Positions 50,800-59,130 are shown, counted from the first letter of the stretch. The stretch: DNA of 64,000 nt from Erwinia typographi (GCF_000773975.1 NZ_JRUQ01000069.1:1-64000); one strand, 5' to 3'. Numbers and translations are program-made. The notes: generated by a model not told the origin, from the letters alone.

Positions 50800-51526
50800 C
50801 TTGCCAGCTCCATTTCGGGACATAATCACCCTGCGCAGCCAGTGACTGGTACTCTTCTGAGTTGACCGGATAAAAACTCACCGCGTCCCCACTCTGTAAT
50901 AACACCGCCGGTTCGCGCTCAGGCGTAAAACTTCTGAAAGGAGTCTTACCAATAAGATGCCAGCCGCTGGGTGCCTCGACTGAACCCACTGCAGTTTGCA
51001 TCCCGCCGATGCTGATGCTGCCTGCCGGAACTTTCAGCCGTGGCGATTCTCTTCTCGGCGTATGCAAAGTTTCATCAAGGCCGCCCAAATAGGTGAAACC
51101 CGGCATAAAGCCGATCATATACACCCGATAAAGGCTTTTAATATGCCGCTCAATCACTTCCTGCGGCGCCAACTGGTGCAGCCCGGCCAGCGTGTCCAGA
51201 TCAATTCCATATGACCCGCCATAGCAAACTGGGATACGCCAGGCGCGAAACGGCGGTGATTTACGGCGAGGCTGAGTGAGCAATTCCTGCAGATAAACAA
51301 CAACTGCCTGCTGGCGTATGCGTAAAGAGTCATAATTAACCAGCAGCGAACGATAAGTCGGGACCGCTTTGTTGATCCCCGCCAGCGGCTGCTGATTAAT
51401 CAGGATTGCCAGGTCAGTCACATGTTTATTGATTTGGGGATCGATATATTCCCCAAAATCGATAAGGACAGCCTGATCGGCAACCGGTACTATTTTCCAG
51501 GTAAGACTCTGCGGAATACCTTTCAC
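50786..51526 (-). CDS. pxpB: 5-oxoprolinase subunit PxpB (KipI-like)
   Basis: 246 residues, KipI/allophanate-hydrolase subunit 1 family: ADQAVLIDFGEYIDPQIN near residue 16, VPTYRSLLVNYD near 55, GFMPGFTYLGGLD near 138 and IGGMQTAVGSVEAPSGWHLIGKTP near 172. It begins at GTG 51526 (no better ATG in frame), with AGGTTGA as a weak ribosome site. It forms a two-gene operon with pxpC and is divergent from pxpA across a 147-base gap containing a palindrome. In E. coli pxpB, pxpC and pxpA are in one direction. Confidence 0.9.
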   Translation of the reverse strand: MKGIPQSLTWKIVPVADQAVLIDFGEYIDPQINKHVTDLAILINQQPLAGINKAVPTYRSLLVNYDSLRIRQQAVVVYLQELLTQPRRKSPPFRAWRIPVCYGGSYGIDLDTLAGLHQLAPQEVIERHIKSLYRVYMIGFMPGFTYLGGLDETLHTPRRESPRLKVPAGSISIGGMQTAVGSVEAPSGWHLIGKTPFRSFTPEREPAVLLQSGDAVSFYPVNSEEYQSLAAQGDYVPKWSWQDAEI

Positions 51527-51570
51527 CCATCAACCTGCCAGAAGTTAAAACGATTATCGGTGAAAATACA

Positions 51571-51590
51571 TTTGGCATACCATTGGTATG
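51571..51590. promoter_or_regulatory. Palindromic operator candidate between pxpB and pxpA
   Basis: TTTGGCATACCATTGGTATG contains perfect 7-base arms CATACCA (51576-51582) and TGGTATG (51584-51590) around one base, the form of GntR/FadR-family operators. A TTTGG(A/C)AT half recurs in the other divergent gap of the cluster. Confidence 0.6.
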
Positions 51591-51673
51591 GTGTCAACGG
51601 GCGCTCCTTGCCCCCAGTACGGCAGTCATAGCCTCTTTTTATGACCCCTTAATCAGTATTTTGTGGAGTGGGA

Positions 51674-52450
51674 ATGAAATTAGATCTGAATTGCGATATG
51701 GGTGAAAGTTTTGGTGCCTGGACTATGGGCCGGGATGCTGAAATGCTGGAGATTGTCACCTCTGCCAATATCGCCTGTGGCTTTCATGCTGGCGATCCTG
51801 AGGTGATGTTCTCCACGCTGGCTGATGCTGAAAAAAACAAGGTACATGTGGGGGCTCACCCCAGCTTTTATGATATTTATGGCTTTGGCCGTCGCCCCAT
51901 TCTGGGAGACAGCCCGGCACAAATTGAGCGACAGATTATTTATCAGATTGGTGCTTTGCAGGCGCTGGCCCACACTCAGGGACAGAAATTATCGCATGTG
52001 AAAACCCATGGTTCGCTGGGCAATATGGCTGCCGAAAACAGTGAGCTGGCTCTGGCCGTCGCGCAGGCAATTTATAAAGTGGATAAAGACTTAATTATGG
52101 TGGTGATGCCGGGGATGGAAACCGAACGTGCAGCATTAAAGCTTGGCCTGCCGCTGGCCCGTGAAATTTATGTTGACCGGGCCTATGCCGATAACGGCAA
52201 TTTGCTGTCCCGCAAACTTCCCGGCGCGGTTTTACACGATGCTGAGCAAGCCAGTGACCGGATACTGACTATGCTGGATGCGCAGGCCATCATCACTGCC
52301 AGCGGCAAAAAAATCCAGGTGGCTATCGATACGGTATGTGTGCATGGCGACACGCCCGGCGCGGTGGAAATGGCACAGCAGCTACGGCAGCGGCTGGAAG
52401 CACAGGGCGTTATTTTTGCGCCGATGAGCGAAGTGCTCGCCCGGCGCTGA
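51674..52450 (+). CDS. pxpA: 5-oxoprolinase subunit PxpA (LamB/YcsF family)
   Basis: 258 residues. LDLNCDMGESFGAW at the start, NIACGFHAGDP near residue 34, HVGAHPSFYD near 58 and VDTVCVHGDTPGAV near 222 define the LamB/YcsF family. It is the catalytic partner of PxpB/PxpC. The ATG at 51674 has GGAG 6-9 bases upstream; a GTG two codons earlier is less likely. Convergent with the dehydrogenase gene, the two being eight bases apart. Confidence 0.92.
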   Translation: MKLDLNCDMGESFGAWTMGRDAEMLEIVTSANIACGFHAGDPEVMFSTLADAEKNKVHVGAHPSFYDIYGFGRRPILGDSPAQIERQIIYQIGALQALAHTQGQKLSHVKTHGSLGNMAAENSELALAVAQAIYKVDKDLIMVVMPGMETERAALKLGLPLAREIYVDRAYADNGNLLSRKLPGAVLHDAEQASDRILTMLDAQAIITASGKKIQVAIDTVCVHGDTPGAVEMAQQLRQRLEAQGVIFAPMSEVLARR

Positions 52451-52458
52451 AGCTCCAT

Positions 52459-53424
52459 TTAACGACGACGACGCTCCCATACCTGGGGATTCACTAATGA
52501 TACAGGGAGCTGGCCTTCCGTTACGCGAATAATTCCTTCCGCCGTAGCTGTTGCCATATTAATCAGCGCCTGTTTCGTAGACGCAGCAGTATGCGGGGTC
52601 ACAATCAGATTGGGTGCCGACAGTAGCGGATCGTCGGCTGGTAAGGGTTCATGCTGAAAGACATCCAGAGCCGCACCAGCTATTTGATTATTTTTCAGCG
52701 CAGACAGTAACGCAGTTTCATCAATTAAATCTCCCCGGCTGGTATTAATCAGAAAAGCATGTTCAGGCATCAGAGAAAGCGCCTCCGCATTTATCAGATG
52801 CCGGGTTGCTGGTGTTGCCGGAATATGCAGTGACACAGCATCACATTTCCTAAGTAAAGCAGGAAGATCTTCAACCTTAGTCAATCCGGCCTGCTCAATT
52901 TCATTAGCTGACTTGCTGCTGTGAACCAGCACGGTCATTCCCAGTGCTTTTGCAAGTGCTGCGGTAGTTTTACCTGTTGCGCCAAAACCAACAATACCCA
53001 GAGTCGTACCGAATATCTCTCTCAATCCCCCTTCATATTTAAAAGTCTGATATCTGTTTTCCCTGACAGCGCTATCGCTGGCGACCAATTTTTTATTTAA
53101 GGCAAATAGTAAGGCTATTGCATGCTCCGCAACAGAGCGCGTATTCTTTTCTGGCGTATTCAGGATCACGATCCCCTTTTGTGTGGCCGAGAGAATATCA
53201 ATACCGTCTGTGCCAACACCATGCACGGCAATCACTTTAAGGTGCGGTAATTGCTCCATCATTGAGCAGCTGAAAGCCCCACTGCGAAAAATAACTGCTT
53301 CGACTTCAGAGCTTAACTCTGCTGAAGGCATCTCAGGCTGAAGTAATGGTACGAATCCATTCGCGGCTAAGATGTTGATTCCTTTCAAATGTATTATCTG
53401 TGGTATCCAGCAAAATTTTTGCAC
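52459..53424 (-). CDS. D-2-hydroxyacid dehydrogenase, NAD(P)-dependent
   Basis: About 321 residues: a catalytic domain around a nucleotide-binding domain with TTLGIVGFGATGKTTAALAKALG near residue 140, the catalytic Arg in INTSRGDLID, Glu in FQHEPLPADDPL and His in VTPHTAASTKQA. Related to phosphoglycerate and hydroxypyruvate dehydrogenases; the substrate is unknown. I prefer the GTG at 53424 because GAGGG lies in front and the length fits the family; an ATG at 53478 is also open but has no ribosome site and overlaps the operator-like sequences. It is divergent from the DUF1989 operon. Confidence 0.82.
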   Translation of the reverse strand: MQKFCWIPQIIHLKGINILAANGFVPLLQPEMPSAELSSEVEAVIFRSGAFSCSMMEQLPHLKVIAVHGVGTDGIDILSATQKGIVILNTPEKNTRSVAEHAIALLFALNKKLVASDSAVRENRYQTFKYEGGLREIFGTTLGIVGFGATGKTTAALAKALGMTVLVHSSKSANEIEQAGLTKVEDLPALLRKCDAVSLHIPATPATRHLINAEALSLMPEHAFLINTSRGDLIDETALLSALKNNQIAGAALDVFQHEPLPADDPLLSAPNLIVTPHTAASTKQALINMATATAEGIIRVTEGQLPVSLVNPQVWERRRR

Positions 53425-53439
53425 GATGAAACCCTCAAA

Positions 53440-53500
53440 TTTGGAATACTTTTGGCATTCTCTTTGCTTTTTACTCATGTGCCAAGAAAAAATTTTTGGC
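53440..53500. promoter_or_regulatory. Operator-like repeats in the dehydrogenase/DUF1989 gap
   Basis: TTTGGAATAC (53440-53449) and TTTTGGCATTC (53450-53460) stand in direct repeat, followed by the near palindrome GCCAAGAAAAAATTTTTGGC (53481-53500). The TTTGGMAT units match the left arm of the pxpB-pxpA operator, suggesting one regulator for both gaps; the GntR protein in the cluster is the obvious candidate. Confidence 0.5.
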
Positions 53501-53527
53501 GTTAACTACCTTGAGCGATGACCACAG

Positions 53528-54169
53528 ATGATCAAAGAGCAAACATCAGAGTACGAGTTATTACTCCTTAAAGCCAGCCGTGGCATTGCACTGCAGTTAT
53601 ATCAGGGACAGGAAATTATTATTGAAAATAGTGCTGGAAGTCAGGTTGTGGATACCTGGGCGATTAACAGTGATAACGCCCGGGAATATTCCGCAATGGA
53701 GCATACCCGATCGCTGAACAGCAACATTTTTTTTGAACAGGGAATGCATGTATTCAGCAGCTTACGTCGCCCAATGTTTACTTTGAGCATTGATGAAACC
53801 CCTGGTCGCCACGATACTTTGCTGTGTCCCTGTTCTGAAGAACTTTATCAGCAGCTTGGCGTGAAGGAATATCATCGCAGCTGCAGTGATAATTTTCATG
53901 AAGCACTGAAAGAGGTGGGTATTGATCTGCCTTTTACGCCGGCATCGCTGAATCTTTTTATGAATGTTCCTTTCAAAACCTCCGGAGAACTGGATCGGAT
54001 GCCTCCGGTATCAAAAGCCGGAGACCGGATAATGCTGACCGCCGAAATGAATATCTGGCTGATCCTCTCAGCCTGTCCGCAGGATATTACTCCAATCAAC
54101 GGGGCCAGCAGAACACCGCAGGATATCGCTCTGTATATTAAAAAGGGGACCGCTGATAATCATGACTGA
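53528..54169 (+). CDS. DUF1989 (urea carboxylase-associated) family protein
   Basis: 213 residues. QEIIIENSAGSQVVDTWAIN near residue 28, the HTRSLNSN segment near 59, GRHDTLLCPC at about 93-102 and HRSCSDNF at about 116-123 form the DUF1989 metal-type motif of His and Cys. Family members act next to urea carboxylase; two (CgdA/CgdB) are carboxyguanidine deiminases in guanidine breakdown. No urea carboxylase is present here, so the reaction is open. First gene of a six-gene run ending with the regulator; overlaps the ABC ATPase gene by 8 bases. Confidence 0.8.
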   Translation: MIKEQTSEYELLLLKASRGIALQLYQGQEIIIENSAGSQVVDTWAINSDNAREYSAMEHTRSLNSNIFFEQGMHVFSSLRRPMFTLSIDETPGRHDTLLCPCSEELYQQLGVKEYHRSCSDNFHEALKEVGIDLPFTPASLNLFMNVPFKTSGELDRMPPVSKAGDRIMLTAEMNIWLILSACPQDITPINGASRTPQDIALYIKKGTADNHD

Positions 54170-54962
54170 AATAAAACCCCTGCTGAGTATCAGAGAGCTG
54201 AATAAAAGTTACGGCGATCTGCACGTACTGAAAAATATCGCGCTGGAAGTTATGCCGGGCGAAGTTGTGGCAATCATTGGCGCCAGCGGATCGGGCAAGA
54301 GCACTTTTTTACGCTGCCTGAACGTGATGGAAATGCCGCAAAGCTGCTTTATGGACTTCGGGAACTTATCCTTTGATTTTCGCGAGGGTGCCAGAGCGCA
54401 ACCCGATGCCGGACAGCTGCAGCAGCTGCGCACACAGATTGGCATGGTGTTTCAGAGTTATCACCTGTGGCCACATATGACCGTACTGGAGAACGTCATT
54501 GAAGCCCCGATGCGGGTCAAAAAGATGCCGCGCAAGGTGGCGATTACCGAAGCGGACGAGTTACTGACGCGGGTTGGCATGCTGGCTAAACGCGACAGTT
54601 ACCCGGCAAAACTTTCCGGAGGTCAGCAGCAGCGCGTTGCCATCGCACGGGCGCTGGCGATGAAGCCAAAGTTGATGCTGTTTGACGAGGCAACTTCCGC
54701 GTTAGATCCCGAACTGGTGGGTGAAGTGCTGTCGCTGATCGCCACCCTTGCCGACGACGGCATGACCATGCTGCTGGTGACGCATGAAATCGCTTTCGCC
54801 CGGGAAGTTTCCAGCAGAGTGCTGTTCTTCGATCAGGGTGTGATCGCTGAAGATGGTCCGCCACAGAAAGTGCTGGCGAAACCAAAAAGCCCGCGACTGC
54901 AGCAGTTTTTACGCCGCATCCTGCATGAAGATATCACTGCCAGCCAGGAGAATGACCAATGA
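54162..54962 (+). CDS. Polar amino acid ABC importer, ATP-binding protein
   Basis: 266 residues of the GlnQ/HisP type: Walker A GASGSGKS at residues 40-47, Q-loop MVFQSYHLWPHMTV, signature LSGGQQQR, Walker B LMLFDEATS, H-loop LLVTHE. It energises the importer formed with the next permease and the substrate-binding protein two genes on. Overlaps both neighbours. Confidence 0.92.
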   Translation: MTEIKPLLSIRELNKSYGDLHVLKNIALEVMPGEVVAIIGASGSGKSTFLRCLNVMEMPQSCFMDFGNLSFDFREGARAQPDAGQLQQLRTQIGMVFQSYHLWPHMTVLENVIEAPMRVKKMPRKVAITEADELLTRVGMLAKRDSYPAKLSGGQQQRVAIARALAMKPKLMLFDEATSALDPELVGEVLSLIATLADDGMTMLLVTHEIAFAREVSSRVLFFDQGVIAEDGPPQKVLAKPKSPRLQQFLRRILHEDITASQENDQ

Positions 54963-55615
54963 ATCAGATTTTGCAGGATATCCAGGTTTATGGCATGGGT
55001 TTTCTCGAAGCTGCCTTCACCGTGCTGTGCATCACCGTACTGACCATTGTGTTGAGCTGGATCTTCGGGTTGCTGGCCGCGCTTGGCAAACAATCCAGCG
55101 TCAAATTTCTGCGCGCTGTTTCCCGCTTTTATATCTGGTTTATTCGCGGCACCCCAGCACTGATCCAGGTGTTCATTGTCTATTTCGGCATTCCGCAGTT
55201 TGGCATCCATTTTTCACCTTTTTTCGCCGGAGTGATTGCGCTGGCGCTGAACAGCGGCGCTTACGTCGCCGAAATCATTCGTTCCGGTTTAAACGCCATC
55301 CCAAGCAGTCAGATGGAGTCGGCCTCCGCGTTGGGGATGTCCCGCGCTGAGGTCATGAGGCGTATTATTTTACCGCAGGTGTTCCGGATTATTCTGCCGC
55401 CGCTGACCAATGAAGCGATTTCAGCGCTGAAAAATACCTCGCTGCTTTCGACTATTACGGTGATCGACATCACGCTGTATGCGCAGACCATCATTTCGGC
55501 CACCTTCCGGCCATTTGAGTTCTATATCGCAGCCTCGGTGATCTATCTGCTGCTGACCACCATTCTGACCGAGCTGGCCGCCCACCTTGAGCGCAGCCAT
55601 CAAAAATACAGCTAA
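54959..55615 (+). CDS. Polar amino acid ABC importer, permease
   Basis: 218 residues with about five membrane segments of the HisM/GlnP family. The EAA loop EIIRSGLNAIPSSQMESASALGMSRAEVMRRIILPQ near residues 102-140 is complete. ATGA overlap with the ATPase gene. Only one permease gene is present, so a homodimer is expected. Confidence 0.93.
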   Translation: MNQILQDIQVYGMGFLEAAFTVLCITVLTIVLSWIFGLLAALGKQSSVKFLRAVSRFYIWFIRGTPALIQVFIVYFGIPQFGIHFSPFFAGVIALALNSGAYVAEIIRSGLNAIPSSQMESASALGMSRAEVMRRIILPQVFRIILPPLTNEAISALKNTSLLSTITVIDITLYAQTIISATFRPFEFYIAASVIYLLLTTILTELAAHLERSHQKYS

Positions 55616-55628
55616 TCCGGGAATCACT

Positions 55629-56588
55629 ATGACCTCACCACTTTCAGATTCACTTGTCACCCCTCGTTTCTGCGGCCTGCCGACCTTTATGCGCCTGCCC
55701 CTGGTTACCGATTTAACCGGGCTGGATGCTGCCATTGTCGGCATCCCTTCGGACTCCGGCGCGCCCTATCGCAGCGGCGCCCGCTTTGCGCCAAATGCCG
55801 TGCGTTCAATGTCGGTGATGCTGCGGCCAATTAATCCCTCGCGTAATAACATTAACGTGTTTGAAACGCTGAAGATTGCAGACGTCGGCGACTCCCCGGT
55901 GGTTCCGGGGTATGAAATTGAATCGCTGCAGATGATTGAAGAAACCATTCATCATATTGCCGCTGCCGGTGTGGTGCCCTTTGCCATCGGCGGCGACCAT
56001 TCCGTGACTCTGGCAGAGTTAAGAGCGCTGGCGAAGATCCACGGCCCGCTGGCGCTGGTGCAGTTTGACTCGCACAGCGACACCTGGGACAAATACTTCG
56101 CCGATCAGTGTTACAGCGCCGGAACGCCATTCCGCAGAGCGGTGGAGGAAAATATTGTTGATCCCCATCACTCTATCCAGATTGGCCTGCGTGGATCGCT
56201 GTTCCGCACCACCGATATCTCTCAGTCTGTCGATTTGGGATACAAAGTCCTGACCACCGACGAGCTGTTCAGGCAGGGAATCAGTGAGGTTGTACAGCAA
56301 ATTGCTGAGCGAACCGCAGGACTTCCGACCTTTATTACTTTCGATATGGACTTTGTCGATCCGGCTTTTGCACCGGCCGTTGAGACACCGGAAGCGGGAG
56401 GCCCGAGTTCCCGTGAAGCATTGCAGTTATTACGTGAATTAAAAAATATCAATCTGGTTGGCTGCGATGTGACCGAAATCAGCCCGGCTTATGATGGCCC
56501 GGGACAGATCACTTCACTTCTTGGTGCAACCGTTATGCTCGAATTGCTGGCCTTACTTGCCAGCTATCGCACTAACACCAGGGTTTAA
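55629..56588 (+). CDS. Ureohydrolase (agmatinase/guanidino-acid hydrolase family)
   Basis: 319 residues. Binuclear manganese site motifs: GGDHS at 121-125, DSHSD at 147-151 (family form usually DAHxD) and DMDFVDP at 239-245; GGPSSREALQLLREL near 266 and GCDVTEISPAYD near 287 follow. The family hydrolyses agmatine, guanidinobutyrate, guanidinopropionate, arginine or guanidine to urea plus amine. The exact substrate cannot be read from the sequence. The ATG at 55629 is chosen over an upstream frame start in the permease gene. Confidence 0.88.
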   Translation: MTSPLSDSLVTPRFCGLPTFMRLPLVTDLTGLDAAIVGIPSDSGAPYRSGARFAPNAVRSMSVMLRPINPSRNNINVFETLKIADVGDSPVVPGYEIESLQMIEETIHHIAAAGVVPFAIGGDHSVTLAELRALAKIHGPLALVQFDSHSDTWDKYFADQCYSAGTPFRRAVEENIVDPHHSIQIGLRGSLFRTTDISQSVDLGYKVLTTDELFRQGISEVVQQIAERTAGLPTFITFDMDFVDPAFAPAVETPEAGGPSSREALQLLRELKNINLVGCDVTEISPAYDGPGQITSLLGATVMLELLALLASYRTNTRV

Positions 56589-56618
56589 TAACACACTACT
56601 TAGCGGGAGTTGCATTCT

Positions 56619-57413
56619 ATGAAATTAAAAGCGGTGATTTTATTGGCAACAATAATTGGCTCCCTGCCATCTCTGGCAGCGAATGCGGCGGAAGAATCAT
56701 TGGAGTTAATCAAACCAGGTGTTTTACAGGTTGCCACCGAAGGGACAGATCCGCCTTTTAGCATGCGTATGCCGGACGGAAAACTGGACGGTCTTGAGAT
56801 TCGCGTGATGAAAGAAGTGGCGCACCGTCTGCATTTGCAGTATCAACCGGTGATCACCAAATGGGACTCCATTCTGATTGGCGTGCAGGCAAACCAGTTC
56901 GACATGAGCAGCGCGGCAATGGATATTACTCCAGAGCGCCAGAAGGCGATTGTGTTTTCTGACGGCTGGATTGAGTCAGGCGGACGCATCATTATTCCAA
57001 AAGATTCGACCATTAAATCCGCGCAGGATTTAAAAGGTAAACGTATTGGCGCTCAGGTGTCATCCACCTATGCCAAACTTGCCGTCGACCATGGTGCCAC
57101 CTTAAAAAACTATGTTGATGTCACTGCCGCAGTGCAGGATATGGTGAACGGCAATATTGATGGCGTTATTAATGACTCCATCGGCAACGCCTATCTGATC
57201 AAAGATATGCACCTGCCGTTTACTCAGACACCAGATTATGTCAGCCAGATTCAGAAAGGGTTTGCCTTCAAAAAAGGCAAGCCACACTTGGTCGCGGCGA
57301 TTAATAAGGCGCTGGCCGAAATGAAAGCGGACGGTACCTACGTCAAACTGGTCACGCCAATTGTTGGCTTCAATCCGGCACCTAAAGATCCGGTACGGAC
57401 TTTGCCGCAATAA
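56619..57413 (+). CDS. Polar amino acid ABC importer, substrate-binding protein
   Basis: 264 residues: signal peptide MKLKAVILLATIIGSLPSLAANA, then a type II periplasmic binding protein of the SBP_bac_3 family (VLQVATEGTDPPFSMRMPDGKLDGLEIRVMKEV at the start; IGAQVSSTYAKLAVDH near residue 147). Start chosen at 56619 with GGGAG upstream. Completes the importer with the ATPase and permease. Ligand unknown; the ureohydrolase neighbour suggests a guanidino or basic compound. Confidence 0.9.
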   Translation: MKLKAVILLATIIGSLPSLAANAAEESLELIKPGVLQVATEGTDPPFSMRMPDGKLDGLEIRVMKEVAHRLHLQYQPVITKWDSILIGVQANQFDMSSAAMDITPERQKAIVFSDGWIESGGRIIIPKDSTIKSAQDLKGKRIGAQVSSTYAKLAVDHGATLKNYVDVTAAVQDMVNGNIDGVINDSIGNAYLIKDMHLPFTQTPDYVSQIQKGFAFKKGKPHLVAAINKALAEMKADGTYVKLVTPIVGFNPAPKDPVRTLPQ

Positions 57414-57476
57414 AGTAGCCAGCGTAGTGCAGGTCAACTGCGCTGTTAACTAACGCGATCAAGGATTCAAAACATG

Positions 57477-57509
57477 CAGACAGCGGGAGCAATACCAGCC
57501 CGCTGTCTG
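57477..57509. other. Strong hairpin between the binding protein and regulator genes
   Basis: A perfect 11-bp stem, CAGACAGCGGG (57477-57487) and CCCGCTGTCTG (57499-57509), with an 11-base loop. There is no following T tract, so it may protect the binding-protein mRNA or lower regulator expression rather than terminate. Confidence 0.6.
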
Positions 57510-57537
57510 TGAATAATTTGCGGGCGCAGAGGGTGAT

Positions 57538-58197
57538 ATGAACGATAAATATAGCTCAGATGAGAACGAGCGTAATTTAAGCCGGAGAGCGTACGACACG
57601 ATCCTGCAGATGATTATTAATCGGGAATTGCCCATTAACTCGGTATTACAGGAACGCAAGCTTGCCGAACTACTGGATATTTCGCGCACTCCCGTTCGCA
57701 ATGCGCTGACCAGGTTGGAAAACGAAGGCTTTATTGCGCGCAATGGCGGCAGAACCCCGGTAGTGAAGGAGTTCTCCATTCAGGAACTGGTAGAAACGCT
57801 GCACATAAGGCGCACGCTGGAAGGCGAAGCCGCCAGGCTGGCTGCCGGACGGGTTCCTCCAGCCATGCTTGATGAGATCGAAACGCAGATTAACGCCCTG
57901 CTGGCTCAGGAGATCCCTGACCCCAACGAAGACTGGGCGGTCGATACCCGTCTGCACGATGCTATCGCTCACTACAGCGGTAACCGGCTGTTAAAAGAGT
58001 ATATTCAGGCTCTGCGGCTGAAAACCCGCATGTTTAATTTACGTCAAGTGCCGGAACGCTTTGCCATCGGCCACAATGAGCATCTTCAGATCATTGCTGC
58101 TCTGCGAGAAAACCAGCCAGCTGAAGCTCAGCGTCTGCTAGTTGTACATATTGATAATGTGCGTGAGAGCATCATCAAACGCTTCAGCTCGTTTTAG
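57538..58197 (+). CDS. GntR-family regulator with FCD domain
   Basis: 219 residues. N-terminal winged helix (NLSRRAYDTILQMIINRELPINSVLQERKLAELLDISRTPVRNALTRLENEGFI) and C-terminal all-helical FCD ligand domain with metal-type His residues (DTRLHDAIAHYSGN near 140, FAIGHNEHLQII near 180). Last gene of the cluster and on the same strand; probably the local repressor, binding the palindromes upstream of pxpA/pxpB and of the DUF1989 gene. Confidence 0.88.
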   Translation: MNDKYSSDENERNLSRRAYDTILQMIINRELPINSVLQERKLAELLDISRTPVRNALTRLENEGFIARNGGRTPVVKEFSIQELVETLHIRRTLEGEAARLAAGRVPPAMLDEIETQINALLAQEIPDPNEDWAVDTRLHDAIAHYSGNRLLKEYIQALRLKTRMFNLRQVPERFAIGHNEHLQIIAALRENQPAEAQRLLVVHIDNVRESIIKRFSSF

Positions 58198-58445
58198 TCG
58201 GGGTGGTTAGCGGGTCTGGCTTTGCAGCTACCGTGTTAAGCTCCATGAGTGTCGCTGAAAGTTTTCATAAACATCCCTCTAAACGTCAGCAGCCAAGGCC
58301 CCGAAATCACGCCCTTTACGTCGCAAGCAAAATTGGCCATGGTGAACTGAAATGGAATACTAAATTTGGCCACCTGAATAGAGGTGATATCATCGCCTCA
58401 TCGTCAAAACAGGTGACACAATGATCAGAATTAACCGGCGTAATT
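58198..58445. other. Gene-free stretch with short open frame
   Basis: A 73-codon open frame starts at 58203 but has no family resemblance and an unlikely start. The part near 58340-58430 reads as if it came from another element. No feature is called with confidence. Confidence 0.35.
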
Positions 58446-58864
58446 TCAGCCCAGAGCTCTGAAGGTTACGCACATTGCTGCACGCCGCGCCTGATTGAAG
58501 CCTTTCGCGATTTCATCAGCGTTCAGGCTTACAAGATGTGGCGGTCGTGCGAGACCTTCCACAATTTTAAAACCTAATCTACCGTAAAGTCTGGCATTGA
58601 AAGCGACCATGTTGTCTGTTGTCAGCGTGGCACCAGTAAGACCGCGCTGCTGCCCGATACAGAGTAGTGTCTGCATAAGTCGTCTGCCGATAACATGGCG
58701 TTGCCAGTCCGGACGAACATCAATTTCAGCAATGTGCAGCCATATATCTTCAACTTTGCCTGCGACAAACCCCACAGGAACATCATCATACGGATAGGTG
58801 AAGCGGCTCGCATTCGAAATCCCTCCGGCTCGCAATCCATTCCGCCGGGCTGACAATAACTGCA
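58446..58864 (-). pseudogene. GNAT acetyltransferase remnant (5' truncated)
   Basis: The frame has an intact GNAT C-terminal half: WLHIAEIDVRPDWQRHVIGRRLMQTL (acetyl-CoA loop) and NMVAFNARLYGRLGFKIVEG. The N-terminal strands are missing and the only start is TTG with no ribosome site. Upstream it joins, out of frame, a different gene remnant, so it is most likely a truncated gene. Confidence 0.6.
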
Positions 58865-58865
58865 A

Positions 58866-59130
58866 ATTATCGGTAAACCGACCGCCAGCATTGTGTCGCG
58901 CAGTTCAGTTGTGCGAGCTGGATCCAGCCGATTGTTAAACAATGCCCTGATTTCATCTGGTTTGCATCAAACTGCTCCACCATATCCTTCAGCCGATAAC
59001 CATACCGCGTGAGCGTCGGTTCCAGATCATCCAGCTGACGTGACAGCACAAATTCAACCAGCGTGGCGGTAATCGGTTTTTCACCTGTCTGGTATCCTGC
59101 TTCTATTGCCAGCGTCAGTAGCACTATCAA
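58866..59130 (-). pseudogene. Remnant of a transposition-type AAA ATPase C-terminus
   Basis: Reading from 59130, the frame contains GEKPITATLVEFVLSRQLDDLEPTLTRYGYRLKDMVEQFDA; after a frameshift near 58940 it continues FNNRLDPARTTELRDTMLAVGLPI. The pair looks like the end of the ATP-binding helper of a transposable element. Only the C-terminal part remains and the frame is broken. Assignment is by resemblance from memory and should be checked. Confidence 0.4.
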
